Under the pieces are notes generated by a model. That model did not search any database, had not been told where the DNA came from, and worked only from the letters and a program-made list of their open reading frames with translations. This document shows positions 37,598 through 49,250 of a stretch of DNA of 64,000 nt, piece by piece. Location of the stretch: positions 1,064,001 to 1,128,000 of the forward strand of contig CM043001.1 of the NCBI GenBank assembly GCA_023678885.1, in the 5' to 3' direction. The translations under genes were made by a program, and so were the position numbers. This DNA comes from Pogostemon cablin. Taxonomy: Eukaryota > Streptophyta > Magnoliopsida > Lamiales > Lamiaceae. The stretch's first letter is position 1, and the number at the start of each line of letters is the position of its first letter.

Positions 37598-39688
37598 ATG
37601 ATCCCTTTGTTCTTTTTGGTTGTTTGTGGTGAGGGTTTAGTTGCATTTCTTTTAATGGTGAAGATTGGGCCATTAAGGGAGCTTGTAATGAAGGGTTTGG
37701 ATCAAGTGAAGATGAGAAGAGCAACAGTTTTGACAATTGCTGGCACTATTTTTGTCATCCTTTTATCTAACTTATTTAGCATTCTCAAGATTCAAAACAA
37801 AGGGGCAAAACATGGTACAATGACGCCTATGGATCAAGTTCTTTGGAGGACCAACTTGCTGGAGGCAACTCTAATGGGTGTGGATTTCATTCTTGCATTC
37901 AATTTCTTTTTCTTGTTCTGATTCATGATTCATATTCAATATGCTATTACAATCCCTTACCCTTATCTTATCTTGGTTTTAAGGAAGTATTTATGATTTT
38001 GGTGAGTCTTAATCCATGTTAATTTGCTTGTGCTGTCCATTTAATCTCTTATAATTTTGGTCTGAGGATTTTATGATGGTTTCTTGTTGTGATTCTCTAT
38101 TTCATTAGTGAGCTAATAAATATCTTTAGAGAGTGATTGTTCATAAACTCAATACATGGGTTAATTAGGCTTTTAAAATATGATAAACCATATGTGTAAA
38201 TAAATATTGCATTGGTTTGTCAATGATATCTTGGGATATTGTAGTTCACCTCCCCTAAGAGTTGTAATCCTCTACGCCAGTAGGTTTAAGCAACAGACTC
38301 GAAATAAAAAGAAGCCTGCATAAGTGTAATTAGCGTGCAACTCATCTAACTTTTGAACAATTACTGGTGAAAGAGCCTAATTGGATTAATTTTACCTACA
38401 TTGCCACTCTGTAAAAAAATAGAGTAAAATGCTGCTATTCATGCTACTGAGGTTCTATAGAACACCATGATTGAAGTTAGCTGGTGATATAGCCTAAGTT
38501 AATTTAACATGAACAGTTTGCATTAATGTGAGATGCACTTTAACTCCTAAAAAATTGGAGTGGGCTGGTTTTATGATGATTATAAATGGAACATTGAGAA
38601 GAATTTGAAGAAACGAAGAATGGGAACGGGTGAGGTATATTGGAAAAATTGAAGAACTTCCTGGTGTTAATATGTCGAGAAATATAGAGTTTGCCTCCTC
38701 ACTTTCGTGTTTATGTTTTTCATATGTGGGCATAGTTTTTTAATTTGAGTTGGCTTGTTTTTGAATTAGATCGACAGAGGTTAGAACCATATGTGGTGTT
38801 TGTTCAACTGGCAACCAGGCAGATGCTTAGACAAAAAAATCCTCCTAATTTCTCTGCAGATCGATTCTAAATGTTAGATGTATTAAATGTTTATTCTCTG
38901 GATGCTTTCTTATAATTTGATTAAATGGTGACCAGATTCAGACATATTGGATCATCCATGTTTTATTGTGGTCCAAGAATCACAGCAACAATGGTTCGAC
39001 TTATGACTTCATATTTGCAGTTTGTCTCTCTTCTCTCTTCAGTGATATATAGGATCAGATGATGTTTGGGTAGGTGGGTGGGGTGGGGTTGGGTGGTGGT
39101 GAAGTGGGCTATGGACATTATGTGGTTTCATGTTCTGTGTACATTATCTGTGTAGATTATTAATCGTTGTATATGATTGATCATTCATAATTTAGTTTGA
39201 TCGCAATAACCTGATTTTCTCAACGAATACCAAAGATTATGCGATGATTGTAACTATGTAATGTAGACAACATGAATCAACAGTGTATTTAGCTAATGTC
39301 ACTTCTTGATCTTGCAGGCTTTTCTCTTTTCCTCGGATTTCTAATCGATCGTATGCATCACTACGTGCAAAAACTGATAAAATTAAGAAGCAAAACAGGA
39401 GCTTCAAAGCAAGAAGTAGAGAAGCTTGAGAGAGAGAAAATGGAGCTCATGGACAAGGAAGAAAAATCCTCTGCAGAAATCAAGCGATTACAGAAGGAGA
39501 TATCTACTTTAAACGAGAATCTGAATAAGCTTAAATCTGAATCAGCTGATAAATCCAAGAAAGTCGAAACTGCAGAAGCTCATGTTGCTGCTCTCCAGAA
39601 ACAAGCTGCAGATCTACTTCTAGAATATGACAGATTGTTGGAAGACAATCAAAATCTTCAGAATCAAGCTCTTGGTTATCGGAATTGA
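37598..39688 (+). CDS. BAP31-like ER membrane protein
   Basis: This is a plant homologue of B-cell receptor-associated protein 31, an ER membrane protein thought to help sort and export membrane cargo. Exons are 37,598-37,877 and 39,318-39,688, joined at ATGG|GC to give MGFSLF; total 216 residues. Three hydrophobic segments lie near residues 2-21, 44-64 and 94-104, with the conserved IDRMHHYVQKL just after the third. Residues about 125-212 form a lysine- and glutamate-rich coiled coil (EVEKLEREKMELMDKEEKSS and on), as in the family. There is no C-terminal KKxx retrieval signal; the end is LGYRN. The single 1.44-kb intron sits in the third membrane segment. The gene converges on the PPR gene with only 171 bp between the stop codons. 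Confidence 0.92.
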
Positions 39689-39859
39689 GCATTCAGTGGC
39701 TGGATAAGTGGATTGGAGCGCCCCGTCTGGTAAACTGCAGGCATACCGATGATTTGTTCTTGTAACTTTCTGAACATTTTGCAGATTTCAGTTACTGAAT
39801 GCTGTTTGAATATCTTTTTGATGATATTGATCCAAGTTTAGACATAGGATTGTAAGCTT

Positions 39860-41974
39860 TCACCAGTAGTCACCACACGAGCACGCCCCGTTCTTGAAGT
39901 GATGGAATCTCTTCATGTCCCTCACGATTATCTCTCGTTTGGTTACAATGGAGATGAACTTTATTGCCTCATGGCAGTCTCCGCAGACTCTTAGGTTTTT
40001 CGTCACCACCAGCCTCGTCCCCGGTCGAGTGTTCAAAATCCCAAAAGCAATAGCCAGTCTCTCACTGTGATTCTGCAGCATCCTTGCTTTCTCTGTCTCT
40101 TCAACATTGTGCAGCACAAATTCTGTCTTTGGTACATAACCCATAGCTCTCATTTCATGCTCCATCTCCTCCAGTAACCCCATCATCTCCTCGTACTGAG
40201 CGTGGCTCTTGTCTTCAACAAGAAACGAGTAAAGTCGCCCGTTCAGTTCCACAACACTGAATCCAGGGGCCTTCTTCATCCCTGCTGTTTTCATAACCTT
40301 TCTCACCATAGCAACTTCATCCCACTTCCTTGCTGTGGCGAAGAAATTGGAAACAAGCGTGTAAATTCCAGGACTGTCGGGTTTTAGTTCTAGAACATTC
40401 TTCGCTGCCATCTGTCCTATCAGGAACTTCTTATGGTTCAGACAGCCTGATAGAAGAGCAACCCATACAGCAACCCCTGGTTCACCTTCCATGGCTTCAA
40501 TCAGACTCTGAGCTTCCTCAACTCTTCCAGCTCTAGCTAATAGATCAATCAAACTAACATAATGTTTTTCCATTGGCTGGATCCTGTAATCTTTGATCAT
40601 GACATTGAACCAGTACTGCCCTTGCTCAACTAATCCAGAATGACTCATTGCTGAGAGAAGAGAAGCAAACGTAGCGTGATCTGGTTCGATACAACTCTCT
40701 GTCATCCGATGGAAAACCGACAGAGCCTTCTCTCCTTCTCCATGAACACCAAAACTTGCAATGATGGTATTCCAGAGGACAACATCTCTACAACTCATCC
40801 TTTCAAACAGTACATGAGCACTTGACAATGATCCACATTTAGCATACATGTCAATTAATGCAGTACCAAGAACTTGATCCAACTCGATTCTTCTTCGAAT
40901 GATGTATCCATGTATCTCCTTCCCCAATTTTGAAAACCCCACTTGAGAACAAGCCAGAAGCGCGCTAACAAGTGAAATCTCCGGCTCAAATCCGGACCTC
41001 TGCATCTCGGTTAACGTCTCCAATGCATCCACAGCATAGCCATTCTTAGCATAGCCAGATACCAAAGTACTCCAAGTAACAGCATTTCTGTAACTCAGGG
41101 CTTTGAAAATGGTGGAAGCTATGTCTAACTTTCCACTCTTTGCATACATGTCAATGATGCTGGTCTGAATCACAACATCCATAGAAATACCTCTTCTTAT
41201 GATGTATCCATGCACAGAGTAAGCCATTTTCATGTCATCAAGGTTAGCACAGCCCTGTATCAGTGCCAACATCACAACACCATCACCTTCCACTCCCTCT
41301 TTCTGCATCCATCGATACACGTCTATCGCCTCGCCCACCCTCCCACACTTGACAAACCCTGTGATCATCGTGCTCCAAGACACTACATCCCGTCTACTCA
41401 TCCCGTGAAACACTCTCATCGCCTCATCCATTTTCCCACACCTCGCGTACAAATTCAAGACAGATGAACCCACAAAAATATCATCCTCGTATCCACACTC
41501 CACCGCGGTTTTCCAAACTTCATCGCCTGAATCCAAGTCCAACAAGCTAGTGCAGGCTTTGATGGCCACCGTGAAAGTGGAGCTATCAGGCTTTACATTT
41601 TCGAAACACATTCTCTTGTACAGGTTTATGACCTCAACCGGGTCGTTTCCTCTGGAGAAGCCAATGAGCATTGCATTCCAAGAATCAATGCCTCTGTTAG
41701 GCAAATTATCGAACACCTTATGTGCTAAATAAAAGTTGCGAGTTCGAGCATATGATGCTATTAGTTGGGCAGCTAATGTCCGATTACGGATTATGCCGCC
41801 AGATGTAATCAAAACTGCGTGGATTTTGGAAATGGATAATCTATCCTTGCAGGCTAACAGAAAACATCTTGGGTCCTTCAGAAACGGCTTCTGGATTTTG
41901 GAAATGGATAATCTATCCTTGCAGGCTAACAGAAAACATCTTGGGTCCTTCAGAAACGGCTTCTCCCAAAGCAT
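39860..41974 (-). CDS. DYW-class pentatricopeptide repeat protein
   Basis: A 704-residue PLS-type PPR protein in one exon, as is usual for the family. PPR proteins bind organelle RNA, and the DYW domain is the cytidine deaminase of C-to-U RNA editing. Repeats run through most of the protein (WNAMLIGFSRGN, SWSTMITGFVKCGRVGEAID, TWSTLVSGYAKNGYAVDALE, LWNTIIASFGVHGEGEKALS), followed by E/E+ motifs. The DYW domain has HSERLAIAFGIL (the HxE catalytic motif), CGDCHEAIKFIS (zinc-binding CxxCH) and the terminal CSCGDYW. A perfect 72-bp direct duplication near the N terminus repeats 24 residues in frame. The N terminus may be an organelle-targeting peptide. As I remember it, a comparable gene is At3g25060 of Arabidopsis. 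A tRNA gene lies 134 bp upstream on the same strand. Confidence 0.95.
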   Translation of the reverse strand: MLWEKPFLKDPRCFLLACKDRLSISKIQKPFLKDPRCFLLACKDRLSISKIHAVLITSGGIIRNRTLAAQLIASYARTRNFYLAHKVFDNLPNRGIDSWNAMLIGFSRGNDPVEVINLYKRMCFENVKPDSSTFTVAIKACTSLLDLDSGDEVWKTAVECGYEDDIFVGSSVLNLYARCGKMDEAMRVFHGMSRRDVVSWSTMITGFVKCGRVGEAIDVYRWMQKEGVEGDGVVMLALIQGCANLDDMKMAYSVHGYIIRRGISMDVVIQTSIIDMYAKSGKLDIASTIFKALSYRNAVTWSTLVSGYAKNGYAVDALETLTEMQRSGFEPEISLVSALLACSQVGFSKLGKEIHGYIIRRRIELDQVLGTALIDMYAKCGSLSSAHVLFERMSCRDVVLWNTIIASFGVHGEGEKALSVFHRMTESCIEPDHATFASLLSAMSHSGLVEQGQYWFNVMIKDYRIQPMEKHYVSLIDLLARAGRVEEAQSLIEAMEGEPGVAVWVALLSGCLNHKKFLIGQMAAKNVLELKPDSPGIYTLVSNFFATARKWDEVAMVRKVMKTAGMKKAPGFSVVELNGRLYSFLVEDKSHAQYEEMMGLLEEMEHEMRAMGYVPKTEFVLHNVEETEKARMLQNHSERLAIAFGILNTRPGTRLVVTKNLRVCGDCHEAIKFISIVTKREIIVRDMKRFHHFKNGACSCGDYW
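41820..41963 (-). repeat. Exact 72-bp tandem duplication in the PPR gene
   Basis: Bases 41,820-41,891 and 41,892-41,963 are identical. The unit encodes KPFLKDPRCFLLACKDRLSI plus SKI and Q or H, so residues about 5-28 are repeated as 29-52 without shifting the frame. Confidence 0.95.
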
Positions 41975-42103
41975 TTGATTCTTGAAAAACTAGTAGGAAA
42001 AAATGATCATGAATAAGGACAAATTTAAATAAATAAATAATTAATTAAAAAAAAAGAACAAGAAATACCATAAAATTTTATTTTTAAATATAATATAAAA
42101 CGG

Positions 42104-42107
42104 AAAA
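42104..42107 (-). terminator. Pol III terminator of tRNA-Lys
   Basis: A TTTT run on the minus strand one base after the tRNA 3' end, with a second TTTT a few bases on. This is the usual RNA polymerase III stop signal. Confidence 0.7.
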
Positions 42108-42108
42108 T

Positions 42109-42182
42109 CGCCGTCTGTGGGAATCGAACCCACGACCACGTGGGTTAAAAGCCACGCGCTCTACCGGCTGAGCTAAGACGGC
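42109..42182 (-). tRNA. tRNA-Lys (TTT), one extra base in anticodon arm
   Basis: The cloverleaf is clear on the minus strand: acceptor GCCGTCT pairs with AGACGGC, then discriminator G. The D arm is GCTC/GAGC with loop AGCCGGTA. The T arm is GTGGG/CCCAC with loop TTCGATT. Both internal promoters are present (A box TAGCTCAGCCGG, B box GGTTCGATTCC). The anticodon arm reads CGTGG-CTTTTAAC-CCACG: the anticodon TTT means lysine, but the loop has 8 bases rather than 7 because of an additional C. Total length is 74 rather than the expected 73. All other stems pair perfectly. Confidence 0.9.
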
Positions 42183-44897
42183 AATTACGAAAACGTTCAT
42201 CTTATATAGTATATGTTATGTTTATTTTTCCCACTTTCAACTGAACTGTTTCCCTATTTCTACCAGAAATAATCAAATTTAGAGTCTGTCTTGCATCAGT
42301 TCACATATTCAAATCATTAGATTATAGATTATTAATAAACCCCCTTTGATTATAATTTTTTTTAAATAATCATATTTATAATTACCTTCAAATTTATTTT
42401 ACTATATTTTATTTTATATAGGTTGCACCCTAAAATCACCCTCGAATTTATGGGAAGGTCTTGGTGAGATCGTCTCACGGATCCTTTTATGTGAGACGGA
42501 TTATCCATAAGTAAAAAGAAGTATATTTTAAATTCTAGTATATTTAAAAATAATTAAATAAAAGTAAGGGCTTTATTTGGTTAGATTAATTAATGCCCAT
42601 TAACATAAAATCTCATTCAAGGAAGGCAGGTTATTTGCTTTCGTTAAAAACTGAAAACATAGCCTTTTATTTTTTCTTTTTTCTATAGTAAATAATTTTA
42701 TTAATTATTAAAAATATATATCTATTTTTTATATTTCTAAAAGTTCATAATAAGTTATCACTTTCTATTATGACTATGACTCGAGTGGAACCGGTTCCAC
42801 CAAATGAATTGATGGAATCTTTGATCCTCACCTCTTCCTAATTAATAGTATAATTAATTAATATGTGGTCCCCTTACAATTAATATTATTTTTTAAATTT
42901 TTTATAAATTTTATTATATTTAAAAGACCATTATACCTTAATCTCATAATCCCTAAAAGTAAAATATATTTAAATCACAAAGGTAAAATTATAATTATAC
43001 TCTAAACCTTAAAAGTTAGAAGTAAAATACATCTTAAACCACAAGGGTAAAATTCAACCGGGACTTGTTGAACAAAATAGGAATTTTTGTTCGGTGCCGG
43101 TCGAACAAAATGAGAAGTTTTGTTTGATACTGGTCGAACAAGAAGGAAGTTTGCGTCGGAGCAGGATCGTTCATGATACCCACTCATTTTCAATAACACA
43201 AAACAACATATTTGACTTATATACTCGTATTATTTTTCTCCTCATTTTCTCTTTCTTTTTGGTTTGAAATATAAGTTTTTAATGACACAAAACAACATAT
43301 TTGGCTAATATATTATTCTTTTCCTCTTTTCCTCTTTCTTTTTGGTTTGAAAATAAGTGGTGTTTAGGGATGGAGGGTGTATGTTTAATTTTATGTTAAA
43401 TGTGAGAGTTGTGGGAGGAGAGGGATGGTGTATTACATTAAGGGCAATTTAGTATTTTAAAAGTGTGTGTATGTATAATTTTTGTGTGCAGATATAATTG
43501 AGTGTATAGAGTAATATGGTGTGTGTGAATAGTCGGTATCATATACTTATGAATAAAAATATATACAATAATGTATTTTTTTAATGTAAAATTGAATGTA
43601 AAAAAAACTATATAATTATTAAGATATGTATATAATTCTTTTTTATTGATAATTTTTTTTTTGTATTTTGATATTTTGTCAAAATTTAATCCTTTTATCA
43701 AGTTTAGTCTAAATTCTTTTTCAAATTTAATCCTTATATCTGTCAAGACTCAAGTTGAAATTTATGTCAACTTTGACTTTATCCTTAACATCTTCGAGTT
43801 TTACCAAAAAAAAATACTAATAATAATACTAACGAAGACAACTATGCAACCAAACTTTTAGGAGTTAATACCCGAAGTGTGTATGCAATATCTTAGATTA
43901 GCAAGAAACGAGAAGTTAATACCCTAGACCAGTGCGTATGCAATAGCAAGAAACGAGTGCAAATGGTCCGGAGGTTGTTGCAACGAGTCCAGCGGAGACT
44001 CCTCCTGCGAGTCTCAATTACTCAACAATGCATCTGCGAGTCTCAATTACTCAACAATGCATTTGTCTTTGAGATCATTGGTTGAATTCCACAAGAATTG
44101 AACACTTTTATATCCCGTGAGATGCTGTTTTTTTTTTTTCAAATCTTCCAAAAACTATATACAAAAGGTATTATACGAAAGGTATAACAAAAAGTACACC
44201 ACCTGTTAATAGGGTATGTTTCGAAGAACCGATTACTAGATGGATATGGTATGTTTTGAAGAATATTTCGGTGGTGTGAATAGTAGTGCCATAATGAAAA
44301 TGAATTAAGAGGTGCTTAGCATAAAATTATCCAATGAGACAAATTCACAATTCTTATTAAGAGGTAAATTTATACATATCACAAAACTCCATCTTAAAAT
44401 GAAATTCTATTAGTAGATTTGGGTTAAATAAATAAATAAAAGAAGATATTTTTCTGAATGGATCTCTCTCTCTCTCTCTCCATATTAATGTGAATTCTCA
44501 ATTTGGTCCTCCAAATATCATGTGTCACACCGGTCTGTTGATGTAAAAGAATGAAATCCATAAACTGAGATGAGAAACGAGGGTGCAGTTACAATTATCC
44601 AAATGTAGGAGGACTAGACAGTAATTAGGGTGGGTTGTGTGTGCAAAGTTGCCACAAGAGAAGCAGGGAATCAACTAGGTAAGATATAAGCAACGCAGCT
44701 TACTTGAATCCAAAGCCCTTTGTTTTCTAATCTCATATTTCAATTACAATGACAATAATCTAGCAATTTTCAGAAAGAAACACTAAGAACCACCACAACA
44801 AAGTATTCATAACACCAAAATAAACCTTGTGGATCTGGAGGGTTGGCTGAAAATTGATATAATATCACAATCCAAGAAAGCATCTCGCCTGATACTG
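42183..44897. other. Intergenic repeats upstream of tRNA-Lys
   Basis: No gene is supported. A GTGAGAC palindrome end lies at about 42,455-42,530. Phrases such as GGTCGAACAA recur at 43,050-43,150. A 28-bp unit (GCGAGTCTCAATTACTCAAC plus AATGCATC) occurs twice at about 44,008-44,063. A CT microsatellite is at 44,463-44,480. The last few hundred bases before 44,897 should be the 3' UTR of the SAM gene. Confidence 0.5.
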
Positions 44898-47065
44898 CTA
44901 CACATCGGACCTCGACTCCAGTGCTAGTAATATCTTCTTTCTTGGACCCTGAAAAGATAATAGCAAACAACTATAAACATTACTAGATTTCAGGAAATTC
45001 TGAACCTCATGAAAAAATGAAAGCTTATACGAAAGAGGTTTTGTTAGAGCAGCCAGGGTGTTCTAAAATAATACGCTTATCATGTTTTGACCCATCAAAC
45101 GTAGTAAACAAGATGAACAGAAAAATAAGTCCCTCCACCCTCCACATCTGAGATAGGTTATTATACCATTAATTGCCACTGGATAGTCACATTTTCTATA
45201 CTAAGCATTCTATGCCATTGCGTAGTCATATTTTCTTAATGCAGAATGATATCTGCAACAGACAGGACAGAAATCCTTAAAAATTAACAAGCATATCCGT
45301 GTTATAATTGTCCTAATAAAAAAAAAAAGCTCTGATGAGGGAATCATGCTTTCATTAGCTTCAACAACTTTCTTCTATTGTTTTAACTGAAAGATCAAAT
45401 GTAATTAAGAACTGAATCCCTGACTGAAAATCAAGGCTAAAATGCAATGAAAATAATTCCTCATCCTATACAGAGCCTATTAAGTTAATAAGTACCATCG
45501 GAACTCCCATAGCTTTAAGATCTTCATCACTCATGTGTACTAGGGCTGTCATATCAACCTGCCAAACCAACAGAACACTTTTATATTTGTATAAACATGG
45601 CAAATAGATCCTTGAAATACATATATTGAAACAACAAATCAACATACTTCTTCAGCCTGAAATGAAATTGAGTATTTTTCAAGACCCAGGGACTTCAGGA
45701 AATTGTCCGCTGCATCAACCTGCATCAATTATAAACCATTGCTGTAGATTATTATGATTGAAGATGCAAATGGAAGTAAAGGGACATGCCGTACACAACC
45801 ACCTCCGCCATGAGAAAGACAGAGAAGAGAGAATAGAACTTAGAAGCCAAGGAAATCTATCAAAGAAGATATTGTGGAGCTCTACTTACCTTCTGCTGAT
45901 CTGCCTTCTTTTGAAGGGAGCTAGCAGCCTTTGTTTCTGTCACAGGAGCTTGGGCTATGACACTCTTCCTAGAAGGTTTATTGGATTCAGGTGCAGGCTT
46001 TGGCCTAACTAGAGGGGGCTTGGACTCAACAGGACGTGAACGCAGTACACCAGAGAGCTGCTCACGTAAATCCCTTCCACCTCCAGAAACAGATCCCCTC
46101 GCTTGCTCAATACTTTTTCTTTGAAGCTTCAAGCGAAGATCTCTTGAACCAACTTTCCGACCTTCGGAGGTTGTTAATAATAAATCAGGTCATCTCAACC
46201 AAATTATTACAGATTACTGGATAAATAATTTTTTAAAAAAAATATTCATACTTGTGACTTGAGATTCATTGCCCTCAAAAAGGTCATGTTCCCATTTATC
46301 ATCATCTTCTCTTCGTCTGCATGAAATATTGAGTTTTGCTAATTAGGGGGACTTCATTCTCTCCTGGAAAGGAAAACAGTGATCTTCTAGATACTATTCC
46401 ACAAGAAAGACAACCCTGCTTAGATATTCAATTGAACAGACATTTCACACTTAATCTTGCTGAGATTTCATAAGGGCTCTCTATGTGTTGGCACAATTAC
46501 CAACCTATCTGAAGCATCAAACTCTGTACAAGAAGAAAGTGGCATTACTGTCCAAATTACACCCAGATTTTCTTACCAGGAAAGTACTAAGAGATGAAGT
46601 TTTGCATTTTCGATTATGTAATACTACTACACAGTTCATCAGAATATCACACCAGAACCAGAAGAGAGAAGAATCAAATCTCTCTCTTAAATTAGCATAA
46701 AGCATTACTAAAATCAACATATTCAGCCATTTACAGCCAAACATTCAAGTTATAAATAATGAAAAGCTTTACTCCTCTCAACCAAACAGCAAAAGAAAAA
46801 GAATTAAACCTAGTCTCTCAAAACAAAATAGTTAATCGGAATCAATTTGGAAAATTTTCCCCCAAACTAAATGAACAGAAATCGAAACCAATAAACTGCT
46901 AGTTTATCTTAATCTTTCAAGAAAGAGAATGAAAACATAAAAGGTAAAAGAAGTTAACCTCTTGCCGGAGATAGGTTTGCGGCGACCGAATCCGGCGGCA
47001 GCTCTACTGTCAAGACGGTCCTTGATTGATCTATTAGCTTGAGATTCAATTTGATCAGCGTACAT
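44898..47065 (-). CDS. SAM-domain protein
   Basis: A small protein with a C-terminal sterile alpha motif, a helical domain used for protein-protein or RNA contacts. Six coding exons join in frame: 47,065-46,959; 46,316-46,252; 46,161-45,890; 45,719-45,648; 45,558-45,496; 44,948-44,898; total 209 residues. The start MYADQIESQANRSIKDRLDS is typical of a plant SAM family I associate with At3g07760. The middle is basic and Pro/Ser-rich (RDLRLKLQRKSIEQARG, SKPPLVRPKPAPESNKPSRK). The SAM domain fills residues about 149-208: VDAADNFLKSLGLEKYSISF, then VDMTALVHMSDEDLKAMGVP and GPRKKILLAL. All five introns are GT-AG. The cellular role is unknown to me. The UBA/PUB gene lies 1.2 kb upstream on the same strand. 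Confidence 0.9.
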
Positions 47066-47093
47066 CGTGCAGAATAACTCAAATTTCTGCAGG

Positions 47094-47103
47094 AAAACCC
47101 TAG
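47094..47103 (-). promoter_or_regulatory. Telo-box-like motif in the SAM gene leader
   Basis: AAAACCCTAG on the plus strand, about 29 bp upstream of the start codon, matches the plant telo-box AAACCCTA seen in leaders and promoters of housekeeping and translation genes. A short motif by itself is weak evidence. Confidence 0.35.
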
Positions 47104-48274
47104 CCCCAAATTAATTAGCTAATCTCGAGCGTCTGAAGAGAACGTTAAATTATGCCACGCTTCTCAAAGAAGAAAACGATTAAAATTGAAACTCTAGGGC
47201 TTTACTATTTAGAACTAAAACTATTTATATAAAAATATTTAGATAAAAAAATAGCAAATATTAGTATATAAAAAAATTTACAATAAATTGTTCAATGCAG
47301 AATTGCAGATAATGCCTAATGTAAAATAAGGGTTGAATGATAGAAAGAAACTGCACCTGAGGTAATTCAAATAAGTTTGGAATGTTATCAAGTTTAAAAT
47401 ATTAGGGTTAATTACAAGTGAAATTACGAACTCTAATTTATTGTAAATTAATTTATCACTTTGAGAATTTGCAAAATAGAATATTATTTTTAAACATTAT
47501 TGTAAATTAATTTATCACTTTAAGAAATTGAAAAATAGAATATTATTTTTAAACATTATTGTAAAAAGTATTCAATACGTGATATTTTTCATAAAACCGT
47601 AGGAATAAATATGGAGTTCTCTTTTAGAAATTCGGTACGTTTTTTAAACAGTATTTAAAGATAAATCTTTTTTCTGCAATTTCTCAAGATTAATTAATTA
47701 AATTTGCAAAAGATTCATAATTTTTCTGCCATCAACCCAAAAAATTAGGTCTGAAAAACGAATTTCCTTTGAATTGATAATATATTTTAATAAAAGATTA
47801 TATTTGATTGATGAAAATAACAATAATCCAAATGAAGTATTTAACAAATCATTTGTATAAGAATTTTTTTTTTAAAAAAATCTTTAATAAAAAATGAGCA
47901 GCTAATAAATAAAATGAAACTATAGTTTCTTTCAAGACTTGCTCAAACTTATTTACTAAGAAGTAATTGAGTTAAACATAAGTTGAATCAAGTAATTTGA
48001 TATTTTTACATTTACTTTCAAGTTAACAAACTTAAATACTGTACACATATAAAGTGTACGCTCAAATTAATCTATATAATTATAGTAATATTACAAATCT
48101 AAGTTCATTATGCATCTCTCATCTATGCATTGCTCTATCTTCTCATATTGACACAGATGCTGAGAAATACAATAGAACTGGTGAAAAGTCGTCTTTCCCT
48201 AAGAAAATTTCAATAATTTCTCGTTTCATCGTTTCGTAGGGACCACGTTAATATTCTCTGTATTGTTCCCAATT
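47104..48274. other. Spacer between the SAM and UBA/PUB genes
   Basis: AT-rich, no gene seen. A near-repeat of about 60 bp occurs at 47,445-47,500 and 47,503-47,560 (AATTTATCACTTTGAGAATT versus AATTTATCACTTTAAGAAAT). It should contain the SAM gene promoter and the UBA/PUB 3' UTR. Confidence 0.5.
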
Positions 48275-49219
48275 TTACGCGGAGAAGAGTCCAAAGAAAG
48301 GATTAGTCAATGCATTGTGTAACTCTATAGTAGCATGATTCAATACCCCCATATCAACCTTTTCTTGAGGTAGCAACAGAAAATTGCCTCCTTCAACTCT
48401 CTCAAATCCACACAGTTCAAGAAACTTGATACCTTCCTCAAATCTTCCAACTCGATCCTATTAAGAAGCAAAAATTTTGCACGAATTACACGTTCCGATC
48501 ATTGATTTAGGAATACCACCGCGAGTCAAAGGCTCCGGAGCTATTCAGACTTGGTTTCGACTAAAAATATGAAATAGTCTTGAATTCAATCGAGCAGAGT
48601 GAGCATTGGATGAGGTTAATCCCAAACTCAGTAAATAGCGATTCTATTGTCTCATGAACTTAATGAATATAACTATTTTGCTCTTAACGTATTTTGTTAC
48701 AAACAGACAAACAATATTACCCATCAAGTAGACTCTAGATTCGAGCTATACAAGTTATCGAGTTAAAGCTATGCGACTATATCATGCAAGTTATCTAGTG
48801 GAGTTTTGACACTACTTATAGTGAATCAACTAGTTTACACCCTTCGATTTCAATGCTAGAAACTTAACAGAACAATGGATCAAAATGAGAAACTAAATCA
48901 AATTTCAGTTCTTACCTGAAATGATGGATTGCTTACGCGAATCTTTCTGAATTTTGCCTCATCAGGATTCTTGACGACATTTTTCACATAAATCAAGAGA
49001 GTTTGAAATGCCCTCACGGCTCTGGTACTATCATCCTGATACATCAGATGTTATATATGATGTTGCAATGAGACGAGAACAACAGAAGAATGATGACACG
49101 TTTATTGAGCAAGACCACCTTATTTCGAAGCTTAATTGATCTCAAACATTCACCCATGCGATCCCTTGCTGAAGCACATCTTACAGGAAAAACAGCTGGA
49201 TCAACGGGCTGTAAATCAT

Positions 49220-49250
<31 letters not shown>

